A stretch of DNA of 34,469 nt, taken from NCBI GenBank assembly GCA_937967405.1, contig CALCJV010000136.1, forward strand, positions 1 to 34,469. Direction: 5' to 3'. The first letter of the stretch is position 1; the number at the start of each line of letters is the position of its first letter. Source of the stretch: an uncultured Chloroflexales bacterium (GTDB lineage Bacteria; Chloroflexota; Chloroflexia; Chloroflexales; Chloroflexaceae). The position numbers and the translations under genes are program-made. The notes below the pieces were generated by a model. That model was not told the DNA's origin, searched no databases, and saw nothing but the letters and a program-made list of their open reading frames with translations. Shown here piece by piece: positions 1-8,118 of the stretch.

Positions 1-2
1 TT

Positions 3-131
3 GAGGGTTGGTTCCCGCGCAGGTATATGTATATGTCTGGCGACCCTAGCCTTGCTGGCTACGACTTACCGCCGCTCGGCACACCCGTTGCGGTGTGGTA
101 TGTGGATGATAAGACCCACACGTTACTGTAA
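3..131 (+). CDS. C-terminal end of an unidentified protein (partial)
   Basis: An open frame enters from the left edge and ends at TAA 129-131, giving 42 residues. They include a plausible globular tail with aromatic and Gly/Pro-rich stretches (GYDLPPLGTPVAVWYVDD). The start lies outside the window and the fragment is too short to assign to a family. It is kept because the sequence reads like folded protein and because a clean promoter for the next gene begins 28 bases after the stop. The alternative is chance open frame at the edge. Confidence 0.5.
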   Translation, partial: EGWFPRRYMYMSGDPSLAGYDLPPLGTPVAVWYVDDKTHTLL

Positions 132-159
132 GTGATTTAACACTGGCCCAGTTCCGCGC

Positions 160-188
160 TTGACAGCAACCGCTAAGCGCACTACGAT
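160..188 (+). promoter_or_regulatory. Sigma-70-type promoter of the YchF-like gene
   Basis: TTGACA at 160-165, a 17-base spacer and TACGAT at 183-188 form a near-consensus promoter. Transcription would start near 195, about 48 bases before the ATG at 243. Confidence 0.7.
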
Positions 189-242
189 CCACAGGGAGAC
201 ATGAAGTAGCTGGGGTAGCAGTGGCAGAAGGGATCATGCGCG

Positions 243-1322
243 ATGCGGATTGCATTGATTGGGCTAGCGAATAGTGGCAAAACCACCGTCTTTAATGCCT
301 TGACCGGCAGCACGATAGCAACTGCGGCATACTCATCGGGGCAGATCGAGCCGAATCTTGCGCTCGTGAAAGTCCCCGATGAACGTCTCGATGTGCTGAC
401 GCAGATGTACACGCCGCGCAAAACCACCTACGCCGATGTGCAGTATGTGGATGTGGCGGGCATCAGCAGCGATACACCCGGCCAAGGCTTGCCCCCGGCT
501 CTGCTCAACTACATCAGCACGGCAGATGCCCTGCTGCATGTGGTGCGGGCATTCCGCGATGAGACCGTACCGCATCCGGCGGGCACGGTGGATGCGGCCC
601 GCGATGTCGCTACGCTTGATCTCGAATTGGCGTTCTCCGATCTTGCCATCATCGAACGCCGCCTGACCCGCCTGCATGCCGAGATCAACAAGATGGCGGC
701 CCGCGACAGAGAGCTACGCCTCGCCGAACGCGAGCTGCTCGAACGGCTACAGGCGGCCCTCGAAAACGATACGCCGATCCGCGACGTAGCGATCAGTGCG
801 GATGAAGCCCGCATGATTCGCGGCTACCAGTTCCTTACCGCCAAGCCCATGCTGATTGTGGTCAACATTGATGAGGGACAGCTCGATAGCCCGCCACCGA
901 TCAGCTACCCGCACCAGCAGAGTGCGGTGGTGGCCCTCGCTGGGCAGATCGAAGCCGAGCTAGCCCAGCTTGAGCCAGCTGACGCGCAGGCATTCATGGA
1001 GGATCTGGGCATCCAGCAGCCGGCCCGCAACCGCGTGATTAGCCTTTCGTATGATCTGCTCGGCTTGATCAGTTTTCTGACTGCGGGGCCAGATGAGGTG
1101 CGTGCATGGACGATCCGGCGCGATACGCCCGCAGTTGAAGCAGCTGGGGCAATCCACTCCGATCTCCAACGCGGCTTCATCCGCGCCGAAGTTGTAGCCT
1201 ATGCCGATCTGATCCGGGCTGGCTCGATGAACGAAGCCAAGAAGCTGGGGTTAGTACGCTCGGAAGGCAAACAGTATATTGTGCAGGATGGCGACATCTG
1301 CCACTTCCTGCACAATACGTAA
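243..1322 (+). CDS. YchF/Obg-family NTPase (DUF933 C-terminal domain), divergent
   Basis: This 359-residue protein has the size and layout of YchF: an N-terminal P-loop domain, a helical insert around residues 130-190, and a TGS-like DUF933 C-terminal domain from about 275. Visible motifs are G1 GLANSGKTT (7-15), G3 DVAG (70-73) and NIDE (208-211), which sits where ordinary GTPases have NKxD. Known YchF proteins carry NxxE there and prefer ATP; they bind ribosomes and act in translation or stress control. Canonical YchF has NVGKS in G1, while here it is NSGKT, and several stretches after G3 differ, so this may be a paralogue. A weak GAAGGG lies upstream of the ATG. The family is confident; the exact role is not. 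Confidence 0.85.
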   Translation: MRIALIGLANSGKTTVFNALTGSTIATAAYSSGQIEPNLALVKVPDERLDVLTQMYTPRKTTYADVQYVDVAGISSDTPGQGLPPALLNYISTADALLHVVRAFRDETVPHPAGTVDAARDVATLDLELAFSDLAIIERRLTRLHAEINKMAARDRELRLAERELLERLQAALENDTPIRDVAISADEARMIRGYQFLTAKPMLIVVNIDEGQLDSPPPISYPHQQSAVVALAGQIEAELAQLEPADAQAFMEDLGIQQPARNRVISLSYDLLGLISFLTAGPDEVRAWTIRRDTPAVEAAGAIHSDLQRGFIRAEVVAYADLIRAGSMNEAKKLGLVRSEGKQYIVQDGDICHFLHNT

Positions 1323-1358
1323 GCGAGCCAAGCAAGCTCTAGCCGTCAAGCCTCTTTG

Positions 1359-2036
1359 CTACCCATCGGGATTGAGCGGCTTATACTCGCCTTCCACAAG
1401 GAAGATGATATTCTCGCCAATGTTGGTTGTGCGATCTCCCGTGCGCTCGAGCACCGTGATAATTTCGAGCATCTCAATGCCCACATCGAGCAGCGACGGG
1501 TCAGCGCGAATCTGCTCGATCACCTTGCCACGCAAGGTGTGGCGCAAGGCATCCACCTCGTTCTCCAGTTCTCTCAATTGCACCGCTAGCTCGCTATTCT
1601 GCGCGAGCAGGGCATCCATGCTGATCTGCACCATACGATGCACGAGGTCAGCCATCCGTACCAATTGTGGGTCATCGGCAAGGGTGCGTTGCAGCAGATC
1701 CGGATGCAGCCGCACACGCCGCGCCACCACGCGGGCGTAGTCACCAATCCGCTCAAGCTCACCCGCGAGCGTGCTGACAGTCGCCAACAAACGCAGATCG
1801 TGCCCGACTATCGGCTGTTGGGTAGCCAGCAAGGTAATCGCCCGTTCTTCGAGGTAGCGGCGCGATTCATCTATCTCACGGTCATTCTCAATCACCCATC
1901 CGGCGAGCACAACATTACCAGTTTCCATACTTTTCAAAGCCCGTTCCCACGCGAGATGCACCTTCTCACCGAGCCGAACGACATCGCCATGCAGTTCATC
2001 CAAGTAATGTTGGTAACGTGCACGTATCATGACCAT
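1359..2036 (-). CDS. phoU: PhoU-family phosphate regulator
   Basis: The 225-residue product has two PhoU repeats. Each is an all-helical bundle with an ExxGD-type metal-binding motif: ELERIGDYA in the first and VLERTGDRTTNIGENI in the second. PhoU proteins restrain the PhoR/PhoB phosphate response and the PstSCAB transporter and bind the membrane side peripherally. The ATG at 2036 was chosen because GGGAGGG lies 8 bases upstream; a start at 2099 would add 21 unlike residues. No pst or phoBR genes are in the window. The gene converges with the YchF-like gene and diverges from the deacetylase gene. Family assignment is strong. Confidence 0.92.
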   Translation of the reverse strand: MVMIRARYQHYLDELHGDVVRLGEKVHLAWERALKSMETGNVVLAGWVIENDREIDESRRYLEERAITLLATQQPIVGHDLRLLATVSTLAGELERIGDYARVVARRVRLHPDLLQRTLADDPQLVRMADLVHRMVQISMDALLAQNSELAVQLRELENEVDALRHTLRGKVIEQIRADPSLLDVGIEMLEIITVLERTGDRTTNIGENIIFLVEGEYKPLNPDG

Positions 2037-2140
2037 TGAACCGCCCTCCCTCTGTTTAGGTGGTAGCAACCGCTTGTTTACCGTTCCCGCGAGGCACACG
2101 CCCTAGCGCAGTCAGCCATACCAATTACTGCGAGCTGTCA

Positions 2141-2162
2141 ATAGGAGCATAACTGCTCCTAT
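2141..2162. repeat. Perfect 9-bp inverted repeat in the divergent phoU/deacetylase region
   Basis: ATAGGAGCA (2141-2149) and TGCTCCTAT (2154-2162) are separated by four bases. The repeat lies between the phoU start and the extended -10 of the plus-strand operon, without a following T-run. An operator or a leader hairpin on the phoU transcript are both possible. Confidence 0.5.
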
Positions 2163-2224
2163 CAACGCCATTACCGAACGTCATAAGTATTGTACCCGAT
2201 TTGGGCAAGTCCGTGCGAACGCTA

Positions 2225-2233
2225 TGCTATAAT
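2225..2233 (+). promoter_or_regulatory. Extended -10 promoter (TGCTATAAT) of the deacetylase-his operon
   Basis: TGC at 2225-2227 is followed by a consensus TATAAT at 2228-2233. No good -35 sits at 17 bases, as is common for extended -10 promoters. Transcription would start near 2240, so translation must begin downstream, supporting the ATG at 2294. Confidence 0.65.
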
Positions 2234-2293
2234 ACCCACAGAGAGCGTGTAACCGATCAGGATTGGCGCAAGGCATGGAGGCAAGCACTGGAC

Positions 2294-3340
2294 ATGACAA
2301 CAGCAATTGTAACCGATGAGCGGTATCTCATCCATACCGACCCCACCCACGTTGAGCGGGCAGAGCGATTGCTCTCCATCCAGCGTGCGCTTGATACCAG
2401 TGGCGTGCGAGCCATGGTGCAGCAGCTTGCGCCGCGCCCCGCCACCCAGAATGAACTGCTTGCGGTTCACACGGCCGATCACGTTGATACGATCAACCGC
2501 TACGCCATGCGCGGCGGCGGCTACATTGACAGTGACACCTACATGGTCGAAGGGACGCTTGAGGCGGCGTACCTTGCCGCAGGCGGGGCGATCACGGCGG
2601 TGGCGGCGGTGCTACAGGGCACGGCTCCGAATGCGTTTGCCTTTGTGCGCCCGCCGGGCCACCACGCCACCCCAGATCGGGCGATGGGCTTCTGCCTGTT
2701 CAACAATATCGCCGTTGCCGCCCGCGCCGCCCTCCAGCAATTCGGGCTAGCGCGGGTTGCCATTGTGGATTACGACGTGCATCACGGCAACGGCACGCAG
2801 GATGTTTTCTATGGCGATGGGCAGGTGTTATTCTGCTCCACCCACGCCGCCCCCTACTATCCCGGCACTGGGCGCGTGGATGAGATCGGCACCGGCGATG
2901 GCGCAGGCGCAACCCTGAATATACCCATGCCTTTTGGGGTCGGCGATGTCGGCTACCAACAGGTGTTTGAGCAGGTGATTATTCCCGCGCTCCACCGCTT
3001 CCAGCCCCAGATCATCCTCGTTTCAGCCGGCTATGATGCCCACTGGAGCGACCCGATTGGGCCGATGGTCGTTTCGGTGCAAGGCTTCGCTAGTATGACC
3101 AAGCTGCTGGCAGATGCGGCCGGCGAGCTGTGTGATGGGCGCATCGTGCTGGTGCTAGAGGGGGGCTACAACCTCGAAGCAGTGGGGGCGAGTGCGCTCG
3201 CTTCGCTACAGGTGCTGCTTGGGCAACCCCCCACGCACGGCGAGATGGGGCGCATCACCGCGCCAGAGCCAGAGCTGACGCGCCTGATTGCGACGATCCA
3301 GCAGCAGCATCCGCTTTTGCGCGGAGCCGCCGAAGCCTAG
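2294..3340 (+). CDS. Histone-deacetylase-family Zn amidohydrolase (acetoin utilisation/acetylpolyamine amidohydrolase type)
   Basis: The 348-residue protein shows the class II-like HDAC fold used by bacterial AcuC and acetylpolyamine amidohydrolases. Seen directly are the catalytic dyad in PPGHHA, zinc ligands Asp and His in [11 protein letters not shown], a third ligand in [11 protein letters not shown], and the glycine-rich LVLEGGYN near the end. It should hydrolyse an acetyl-lysine or acetylpolyamine amide in the cytoplasm; the substrate cannot be read from sequence. The promoter position rules out an upstream start at 2201; ATG 2294 has GGAG 13 bases upstream. It is first in a run with hisH (19-base gap), hisA and a coiled-coil gene. 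Confidence 0.9.
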   Translation: MTTAIVTDERYLIHTDPTHVERAERLLSIQRALDTSGVRAMVQQLAPRPATQNELLAVHTADHVDTINRYAMRGGGYIDSDTYMVEGTLEAAYLAAGGAITAVAAVLQGTAPNAFAFVRPPGHHATPDRAMGFCLFNNIAVAARAALQQFGLARVAIVDYDVHHGNGTQDVFYGDGQVLFCSTHAAPYYPGTGRVDEIGTGDGAGATLNIPMPFGVGDVGYQQVFEQVIIPALHRFQPQIILVSAGYDAHWSDPIGPMVVSVQGFASMTKLLADAAGELCDGRIVLVLEGGYNLEAVGASALASLQVLLGQPPTHGEMGRITAPEPELTRLIATIQQQHPLLRGAAEA

Positions 3341-3359
3341 AAAGGAGCCGGAACCGGCT

Positions 3360-3995
3360 ATGCTTGCAGTCATCAACTATGGTGCGGGCAATTTGCCCAA
3401 TGCCGTGCGTGCGCTCGAACACGTTGGCGCAGACCTGATCATCACCGATGATCCAGCCGTTGTTGCAGCCGCCGATGCGGTGGTGCTGCCCGGCGTAGGA
3501 GCCACCCGCGACACCATGCAGAGCCTCACTGCACTCGGTATGCACCACGTCCTCCCAGAGGTGGTGGCCCGCGGCATCCCCTTGCTCGGCATCTGTGTGG
3601 GCATGCAGGTGCTATGCAGCAGCAGCGAGGAGTTTGGCCCCCATGCCTGCCTTGACATTGTGCCAGGCGTAGTCCGCCGCCTACCTGATGGGCAGAAAGT
3701 GCCCCAAATCGGCTGGAACCAGATCAACCTCAGCCCAACCTACGCCACCCATCCGCTTTTCACCAACATTCCCGATGGCGCAGATTTCTACTTTGTCCAT
3801 TCCTATTTCTGCGATGTCGCCCAACCGGAACTGGTTGCAGCGCGTACCGCGTATGGGCTGGACTTTCCAAGTATCGTGATCCGCGACAATCTCTATGCGG
3901 TGCAGTTTCACCCTGAGAAAAGCGGCACACTGGGGCTGCGTCTGCTGCACAATTTTGTGGTGCTGTGCCATGCGGTCCAGCCGCGCCGCACTTGA
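3360..3995 (+). CDS. hisH: Imidazole glycerol phosphate synthase, glutamine amidotransferase subunit
   Basis: HisH supplies ammonia from glutamine to HisF in histidine biosynthesis. The 211 residues show the class I amidotransferase triad: Cys79 in GICVGMQ, and His184 and Glu186 in VQFHPEKSG. The N-terminus ([16 protein letters not shown]) is typical of HisH. AAAGGAG right after the deacetylase stop serves the ATG at 3360. hisA follows, but hisF is not in the window, so the partner must be encoded elsewhere. Confidence 0.95.
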   Translation: MLAVINYGAGNLPNAVRALEHVGADLIITDDPAVVAAADAVVLPGVGATRDTMQSLTALGMHHVLPEVVARGIPLLGICVGMQVLCSSSEEFGPHACLDIVPGVVRRLPDGQKVPQIGWNQINLSPTYATHPLFTNIPDGADFYFVHSYFCDVAQPELVAARTAYGLDFPSIVIRDNLYAVQFHPEKSGTLGLRLLHNFVVLCHAVQPRRT

Positions 3996-4020
3996 ACCGT
4001 GCAAGGAGGAGATGACCCGC

Positions 4021-4755
4021 ATGGAGTTACTGGCTGCAATTGATCTGAAAGACGGCATGTGTGTCCGTCTGGTGCAAGGGGATTTTGAGCAAGTTACAGT
4101 ATTCAGCGATGACCCAGCCAGCACCGCTCGCCACTGGCAGGCGCAAGGCGCACACCGCCTGCATGTGGTTGATCTGGATGGCGCACGCGACGGGCATCCG
4201 GTGAATATTGCGGCGATCAAAGCGATCCGCGCCGCTGTAGATATTCCCGTGCAGGTGGGCGGCGGGCTACGCAACGATGACACGATCCGGGCAACACTGG
4301 CACTCGGCGTTGAGCGGGTCATTTTGGGCACTGCGGCCGTGCGTGATCCCAGCCTATTGACACGCTCGGTCGAACGTTATGACGAGCGCATCATCGTCGG
4401 GCTGGATGCCCGCAACGGCTGGGTGGCCACCGCCGGCTGGACCGAGACTTCGCAAACCCACGTTCTTGAGTTATTACAACAGCTCGCCCTCAATGGCGTA
4501 CAGCGGATCATCTATACCGATATTGGGCGCGATGGCACCCTCACCGAGCCGGATTATGAGACAACGGCGGCCCTGATCCAGCCCGATGGCGCACCACCGG
4601 CGGTGATTGCTAGTGGCGGTGTAGCCCGTGTGGAGCATCTTGTTCGGCTTGCCGCGCTTGGTGTGGAAGGAGCCATCATCGGGCGGGCCCTGTACACGGG
4701 TAATATTAACCTACCAGCTGCGCTGGCCGCCCTCACCAAAGGAGCATCTGCGTGA
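4021..4755 (+). CDS. hisA: ProFAR isomerase (HisA)
   Basis: HisA catalyses the Amadori rearrangement of ProFAR to PRFAR in histidine synthesis. The 244 residues form a (beta/alpha)8 barrel with the catalytic aspartates Asp8 (AAIDLKDG) and Asp129 (VGLDARNG). Phosphate-binding glycine motifs are visible (QVGGGLR, IASGGVA, GAIIGRALY), as is the HisA-specific YTDIGRDGTL. AAGGAGGA at about 4002-4009 lies 11 bases before ATG 4021; an ATG at 4012 is too close to it. The stop overlaps the GTG start of the coiled-coil gene. Confidence 0.96.
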   Translation: MELLAAIDLKDGMCVRLVQGDFEQVTVFSDDPASTARHWQAQGAHRLHVVDLDGARDGHPVNIAAIKAIRAAVDIPVQVGGGLRNDDTIRATLALGVERVILGTAAVRDPSLLTRSVERYDERIIVGLDARNGWVATAGWTETSQTHVLELLQQLALNGVQRIIYTDIGRDGTLTEPDYETTAALIQPDGAPPAVIASGGVARVEHLVRLAALGVEGAIIGRALYTGNINLPAALAALTKGASA

Positions 4756-5861
4756 ACCGTCCGTCCTCGAATATCACCTCCAAGTATGAAGAAGAACGCA
4801 TCCGCGCCGCCGATCAGTCGCAGTTTGTGCATCTGCAAAGCCAGATTGACGAACTGCGGCGGCTGCTCAAAGATCAGACCAATCGCTACCAATTGATTAC
4901 CGAGCAGACCCGCAAAACTGAATCAGCACTGGCGCAGATGCAAGGCTTAATTGATGATCACCGCGAAGAAGTAACCTTAACGGTGGAGCGCACGCGCCGC
5001 GACGTAGCCGAGCTGCGCCGCGAAATGGCAGCAGCCCGCATGCAGGTGGATGAAGTGACTAGCCCGATCCGTGAGCTAGTTGCCCAGATCCAACAGCTGG
5101 CTGATGCCCGCAAGCAAGATCGGGAGTATGTCAGCACGTTTCTGGTTCGGATTGATGCGCTAGAGCAGATACATCAAGGCTTGCACAATCAGATCAAAGC
5201 AACGGAGGACAGCTACCGCCAGCTTGCCCTGCAACTGGATCGCCTGCGTGATACCGATACGATTGCGCTACAAGATATTCGTCGCCTGAGTGAAGAAGCC
5301 AAAGTCGAACAGCAGCAGGTGCGCCGCCAGATTATGGACACCGCGCAGCTCTTTGAAAGCAAGGATGAGGAAGTTAAAGCCCTCGCGCATCGGCTAGATC
5401 GGCTGGATGGTCTGCAACAACGCTTTGATCTGATTGTTAATACCTTCACTGAGCAGATCACGAATCTCACTAGCGAAGTGGCTATCTATGATCGGGAGAT
5501 CAAACGGGTTGAGCAGATCGCCAATGATTGGTTTATGCTCAATCAAGAGCGGCTGGAAGAGCTACGGCAGCAATCCAATGAGAAACTGGATGAGCTGCGC
5601 GACATTGACCAGAAGCACCTGCACCAGCTGACCGCATGGCTGGAACGGCTCGATAGCCTGCTGCGCGAATTGGAGCAACGGCAAGTGCGGAGCGTGCAGC
5701 GTATTGAGCAAGATTTGCAGCAGCACATTCTCCGCATCCGCGATTTAGAGCAGCGCAAGCTCACCTACGTCAAAGCCCTTGCAGAGGTGTTCAGCCGCCA
5801 AGCAGAAATCGTGATCGAAGAGACGGAACGGAGCCGCCACGATGATCACGGTAGCAGCTAG
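4752..5861 (+). CDS. Long coiled-coil protein of unknown function
   Basis: The 369-residue product is almost entirely charged heptad-like helix, rich in Gln, Glu, Arg and Leu (for example RIEQDLQQHILRIRDLEQRK near the end). It has no membrane segment, signal peptide or enzymatic motif. The GTG start at 4752 overlaps the hisA stop as GTGA and has AAAGGAG seven bases upstream, so translation is probably coupled to hisA. No known histidine-pathway role fits. A structural, scaffold or nucleoid/cytoskeletal function is only a guess from composition. The gene is real by its start signals, length and codon use. Confidence 0.8.
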   Translation: MNRPSSNITSKYEEERIRAADQSQFVHLQSQIDELRRLLKDQTNRYQLITEQTRKTESALAQMQGLIDDHREEVTLTVERTRRDVAELRREMAAARMQVDEVTSPIRELVAQIQQLADARKQDREYVSTFLVRIDALEQIHQGLHNQIKATEDSYRQLALQLDRLRDTDTIALQDIRRLSEEAKVEQQQVRRQIMDTAQLFESKDEEVKALAHRLDRLDGLQQRFDLIVNTFTEQITNLTSEVAIYDREIKRVEQIANDWFMLNQERLEELRQQSNEKLDELRDIDQKHLHQLTAWLERLDSLLRELEQRQVRSVQRIEQDLQQHILRIRDLEQRKLTYVKALAEVFSRQAEIVIEETERSRHDDHGSS

Positions 5862-5890
5862 CCTCTAGCACTCACAATAGAGAGAGAAGC

Positions 5891-5936
5891 GTGGGTAGGG
5901 GGAACACCCCCCGCCCACACAGGTGGTATCGCCACC
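5891..5936. terminator. Two adjacent hairpins between convergent genes
   Basis: A GC-rich hairpin at 5891-5918 has 12-base arms (GTGGGTAGGGGG against its near-complement) with one mismatch. It is followed by a short hairpin GGTGG-tatcg-CCACC at 5922-5936. They lie between the coiled-coil gene and the convergent epimerase gene. There is no T-run, so intrinsic termination is uncertain. Confidence 0.45.
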
Positions 5937-5957
5937 AAGCCCTAGTATCGGTTGCGG

Positions 5958-7022
5958 CTAGCCTTGCTGCGGGTGGTGCGTGATGTAGGCGATCACATCA
6001 TCGAGGATTGTCTCAAGTGTGCAGCGCGGCTGCCACCCGATCAGCTGCTGAATCTTACTCAGATCGGGCACGCGCTGGCGCATATCCTCGAAGTCGGGGG
6101 TCTGATAGGCTTCGGCGTAGGGCACAAATTGGATCCGCTCCGAGATCGGCAGCGAGCTACTTACCTGCCCGTGCGTAGCGTGGTAGGCATCTACCTTTGC
6201 CAAGATGCGTTGGGCAAGGGTCAGGATCGTTGTTTCTTCGCGTGAGCCGACATTAAACACCTGCCCGATTGCCGCCGGATGGTGGGCTAGCCCGATGATG
6301 GCCTGCACCGCATCAGCCACGTGCAGGAAGCAGCGCGATTGCTGCCCATCATCAAAGACGGTGAGCGGCTCTCCGCGCAGAGCTTGGCGCACAAAGCGCG
6401 GAATAACCATGCCGTACTGCCCACGCTGGCGGGGGCCTACCGTATTGAACAGGCGGAAGAGCACTACCGGCAGCTCTTGTTCGCGGTAGTAGGCAAGGGC
6501 GAGGAACTCATCCAGCATCTTCGAGGCGGCATAGCCCCAGCGATTGCGGCTGGTCGGCCCCAACACCACATCATCATCCTCACGGAAGGGGATGCGCGTG
6601 CCTTTACCATAGACCTCTGAGGTGGACGCGATCAGCACTTTAGCACCATAGCGCAACGCAGCTTTGAGCACATGTTCTGTGCCCATTATGTTGGTCTCGA
6701 TAGTATGCACTGGGCGTTCGACAATCAGCTTCACGCCGACAGCGGCGGCAAGGTGAATGACCACATCGGCTTGCGACGTGAGCCGATCTAGCACCAGTTC
6801 ATTGGTGATGCTCGCACGGGCGAAGTCGAAGTTCGGGTGCTGCCGGAGGTGGGCGATATTCTCTAACAAGCCGGTGGAGAGGTCATCAATCACAACCACC
6901 CGTTGCCCGTGTTGGAGCAACACTTCCGTAAGGTGCGAACCAATAAACCCCGCGCCACCGGTTACCAGAAAAGTTTGCGGTGGGGTGGGGGCGACATGCT
7001 GAGGAGCGGTAGATGTTGTCAT
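5958..7022 (-). CDS. NAD-dependent sugar-nucleotide epimerase/dehydratase (extended SDR)
   Basis: The 354-residue protein has the Rossmann motif GGAGFIG (22-28), the catalytic Ser/Thr in STSEVYG (about 133-134) and the YxxxK pair Tyr164/Lys168. Its RLFNTVGPRQ and DGQQSRCFLHVADAV segments resemble UDP-glucuronate decarboxylases and UDP-glucose 4-epimerase-like proteins. It should convert a nucleotide sugar for surface polysaccharide; the exact substrate is open. ATG 7022 overlaps the upstream epimerase stop as ATGA, so the pair is translationally coupled behind the promoter at 8062-8090. An in-frame ATG at 7049 lies inside the upstream gene and is less likely. Confidence 0.88.
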   Translation of the reverse strand: MTTSTAPQHVAPTPPQTFLVTGGAGFIGSHLTEVLLQHGQRVVVIDDLSTGLLENIAHLRQHPNFDFARASITNELVLDRLTSQADVVIHLAAAVGVKLIVERPVHTIETNIMGTEHVLKAALRYGAKVLIASTSEVYGKGTRIPFREDDDVVLGPTSRNRWGYAASKMLDEFLALAYYREQELPVVLFRLFNTVGPRQRGQYGMVIPRFVRQALRGEPLTVFDDGQQSRCFLHVADAVQAIIGLAHHPAAIGQVFNVGSREETTILTLAQRILAKVDAYHATHGQVSSSLPISERIQFVPYAEAYQTPDFEDMRQRVPDLSKIQQLIGWQPRCTLETILDDVIAYITHHPQQG

Positions 7023-8023
7023 GATTCCGTCTTGATGGTGCGTGCCCACGGCTCATTGGCCCGATACCACGCGACCAGATTGGCTACGCCTTCCTGAAAC
7101 GTCGTTTGCGGTCTCCACCCCAGCAGTTGTTCAGCTTTACTAATGTCAGCCCACGTTGCCAGCACATCGGCGGGGTGGCGCGGATGATAGACAATCTCGG
7201 CGCGGTTGTCAAGCAGGCGTTCAATCTCACGCAGCGCATCCATCAAGACAACGGGCTGATCCGAGCCAAGATTGATCACCTCGTAGCCGAGCGGGCGCAA
7301 GGCCGCCACTGTGCCCCGCGCAATATCGGTCACGTAGGTGAAGTCGCGCTCTTGTCGCCCATCGCCAAAGACGTGAACGGGGCGTTCTTCGCTGATCCAC
7401 TGTACAAAGCGGAACATGCTCATATCGGGGCGGCCTGCGGGACCATACACCGTGAAGTAGCGCAGCACCGTTATATCAATACCATACAGCGTATGATAGG
7501 TAAAACACAGCACTTCAGCACCCTTCTTTGAAGCGGCATAAGGCGAGAGCGGGTGGCTAGTATTAGCATCCTCGCGGAAGGGGCGCGGGTTATTCACGCC
7601 ATACAGGCTTGAGGTTGAAGCGAGGACAAACTTCTGTACAGCGAATTCGCGGGCAATCTCCAGCAGATTCAGCGTACCGGTCACATTCGTATCAATGTAG
7701 ACCCACGGGTTCTCGACAGATTGGCGCACCCCCGCCCGTGCGGCTAAATTGATGATGCTAACGGGCGGCTGTTGGGTGACAATCGCCCGGAGCGTGGCAT
7801 AGTTGGCAATGTCGGCATGCTGGAACTGAAAGCCCGGACGCGCTTGCAGCTGAGTGAGCCGCCATTCTTTGAGGCGCACATCATAGGCATCGTTCAGGTT
7901 ATCTATGCCCAGCACCTGATGCCCCTGCTGCAACAGCAGATCGCAGACATTCGCACCGATAAAGCCAGCACATCCCGTAACAAGTATGGTCTGCGGCGCG
8001 AGCGGCACAGGCTGTCCAATCAT
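7019..8023 (-). CDS. UDP-glucuronate 4-epimerase-like NAD-dependent epimerase
   Basis: The 334-residue extended SDR protein has GCAGFIG (17-23), the STSSLYG loop (about 136-142) and Tyr162xxxLys166. AARAGVRQSVENP and FTVYGPAGRPDM are hallmark segments of CapI-type UDP-glucuronate 4-epimerases, which make UDP-galacturonate for capsule or wall polysaccharide. ATG 8023 has AGGGAG seven bases upstream. It is first gene of the pair. No glycosyltransferase is nearby, so the final polymer cannot be inferred. Confidence 0.88.
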   Translation of the reverse strand: MIGQPVPLAPQTILVTGCAGFIGANVCDLLLQQGHQVLGIDNLNDAYDVRLKEWRLTQLQARPGFQFQHADIANYATLRAIVTQQPPVSIINLAARAGVRQSVENPWVYIDTNVTGTLNLLEIAREFAVQKFVLASTSSLYGVNNPRPFREDANTSHPLSPYAASKKGAEVLCFTYHTLYGIDITVLRYFTVYGPAGRPDMSMFRFVQWISEERPVHVFGDGRQERDFTYVTDIARGTVAALRPLGYEVINLGSDQPVVLMDALREIERLLDNRAEIVYHPRHPADVLATWADISKAEQLLGWRPQTTFQEGVANLVAWYRANEPWARTIKTES

Positions 8024-8061
8024 TGTGCACTCCCTTCAACACAGAGGCTCACCATCTCTGG

Positions 8062-8090
8062 AGTATACTCACGCTTGCGCTCCTTGTCAA
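8062..8090 (-). promoter_or_regulatory. Consensus promoter of the epimerase operon
   Basis: On the minus strand TTGACA (8090-8085), a 17-base spacer and TATACT (8067-8062) form a near-perfect sigma-70 promoter. It lies about 40 bases before the start codon at 8023. Confidence 0.8.
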
Positions 8091-8118
8091 GATACAGACT
8101 TCGCGGTGGACGTGCCGG

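Noticed and set aside
1279..1740. Plus-strand open frame opposite phoU
   Set aside because: It is Ser/Arg/Cys-rich with no fold pattern and lies across the well-supported phoU gene on the other strand.
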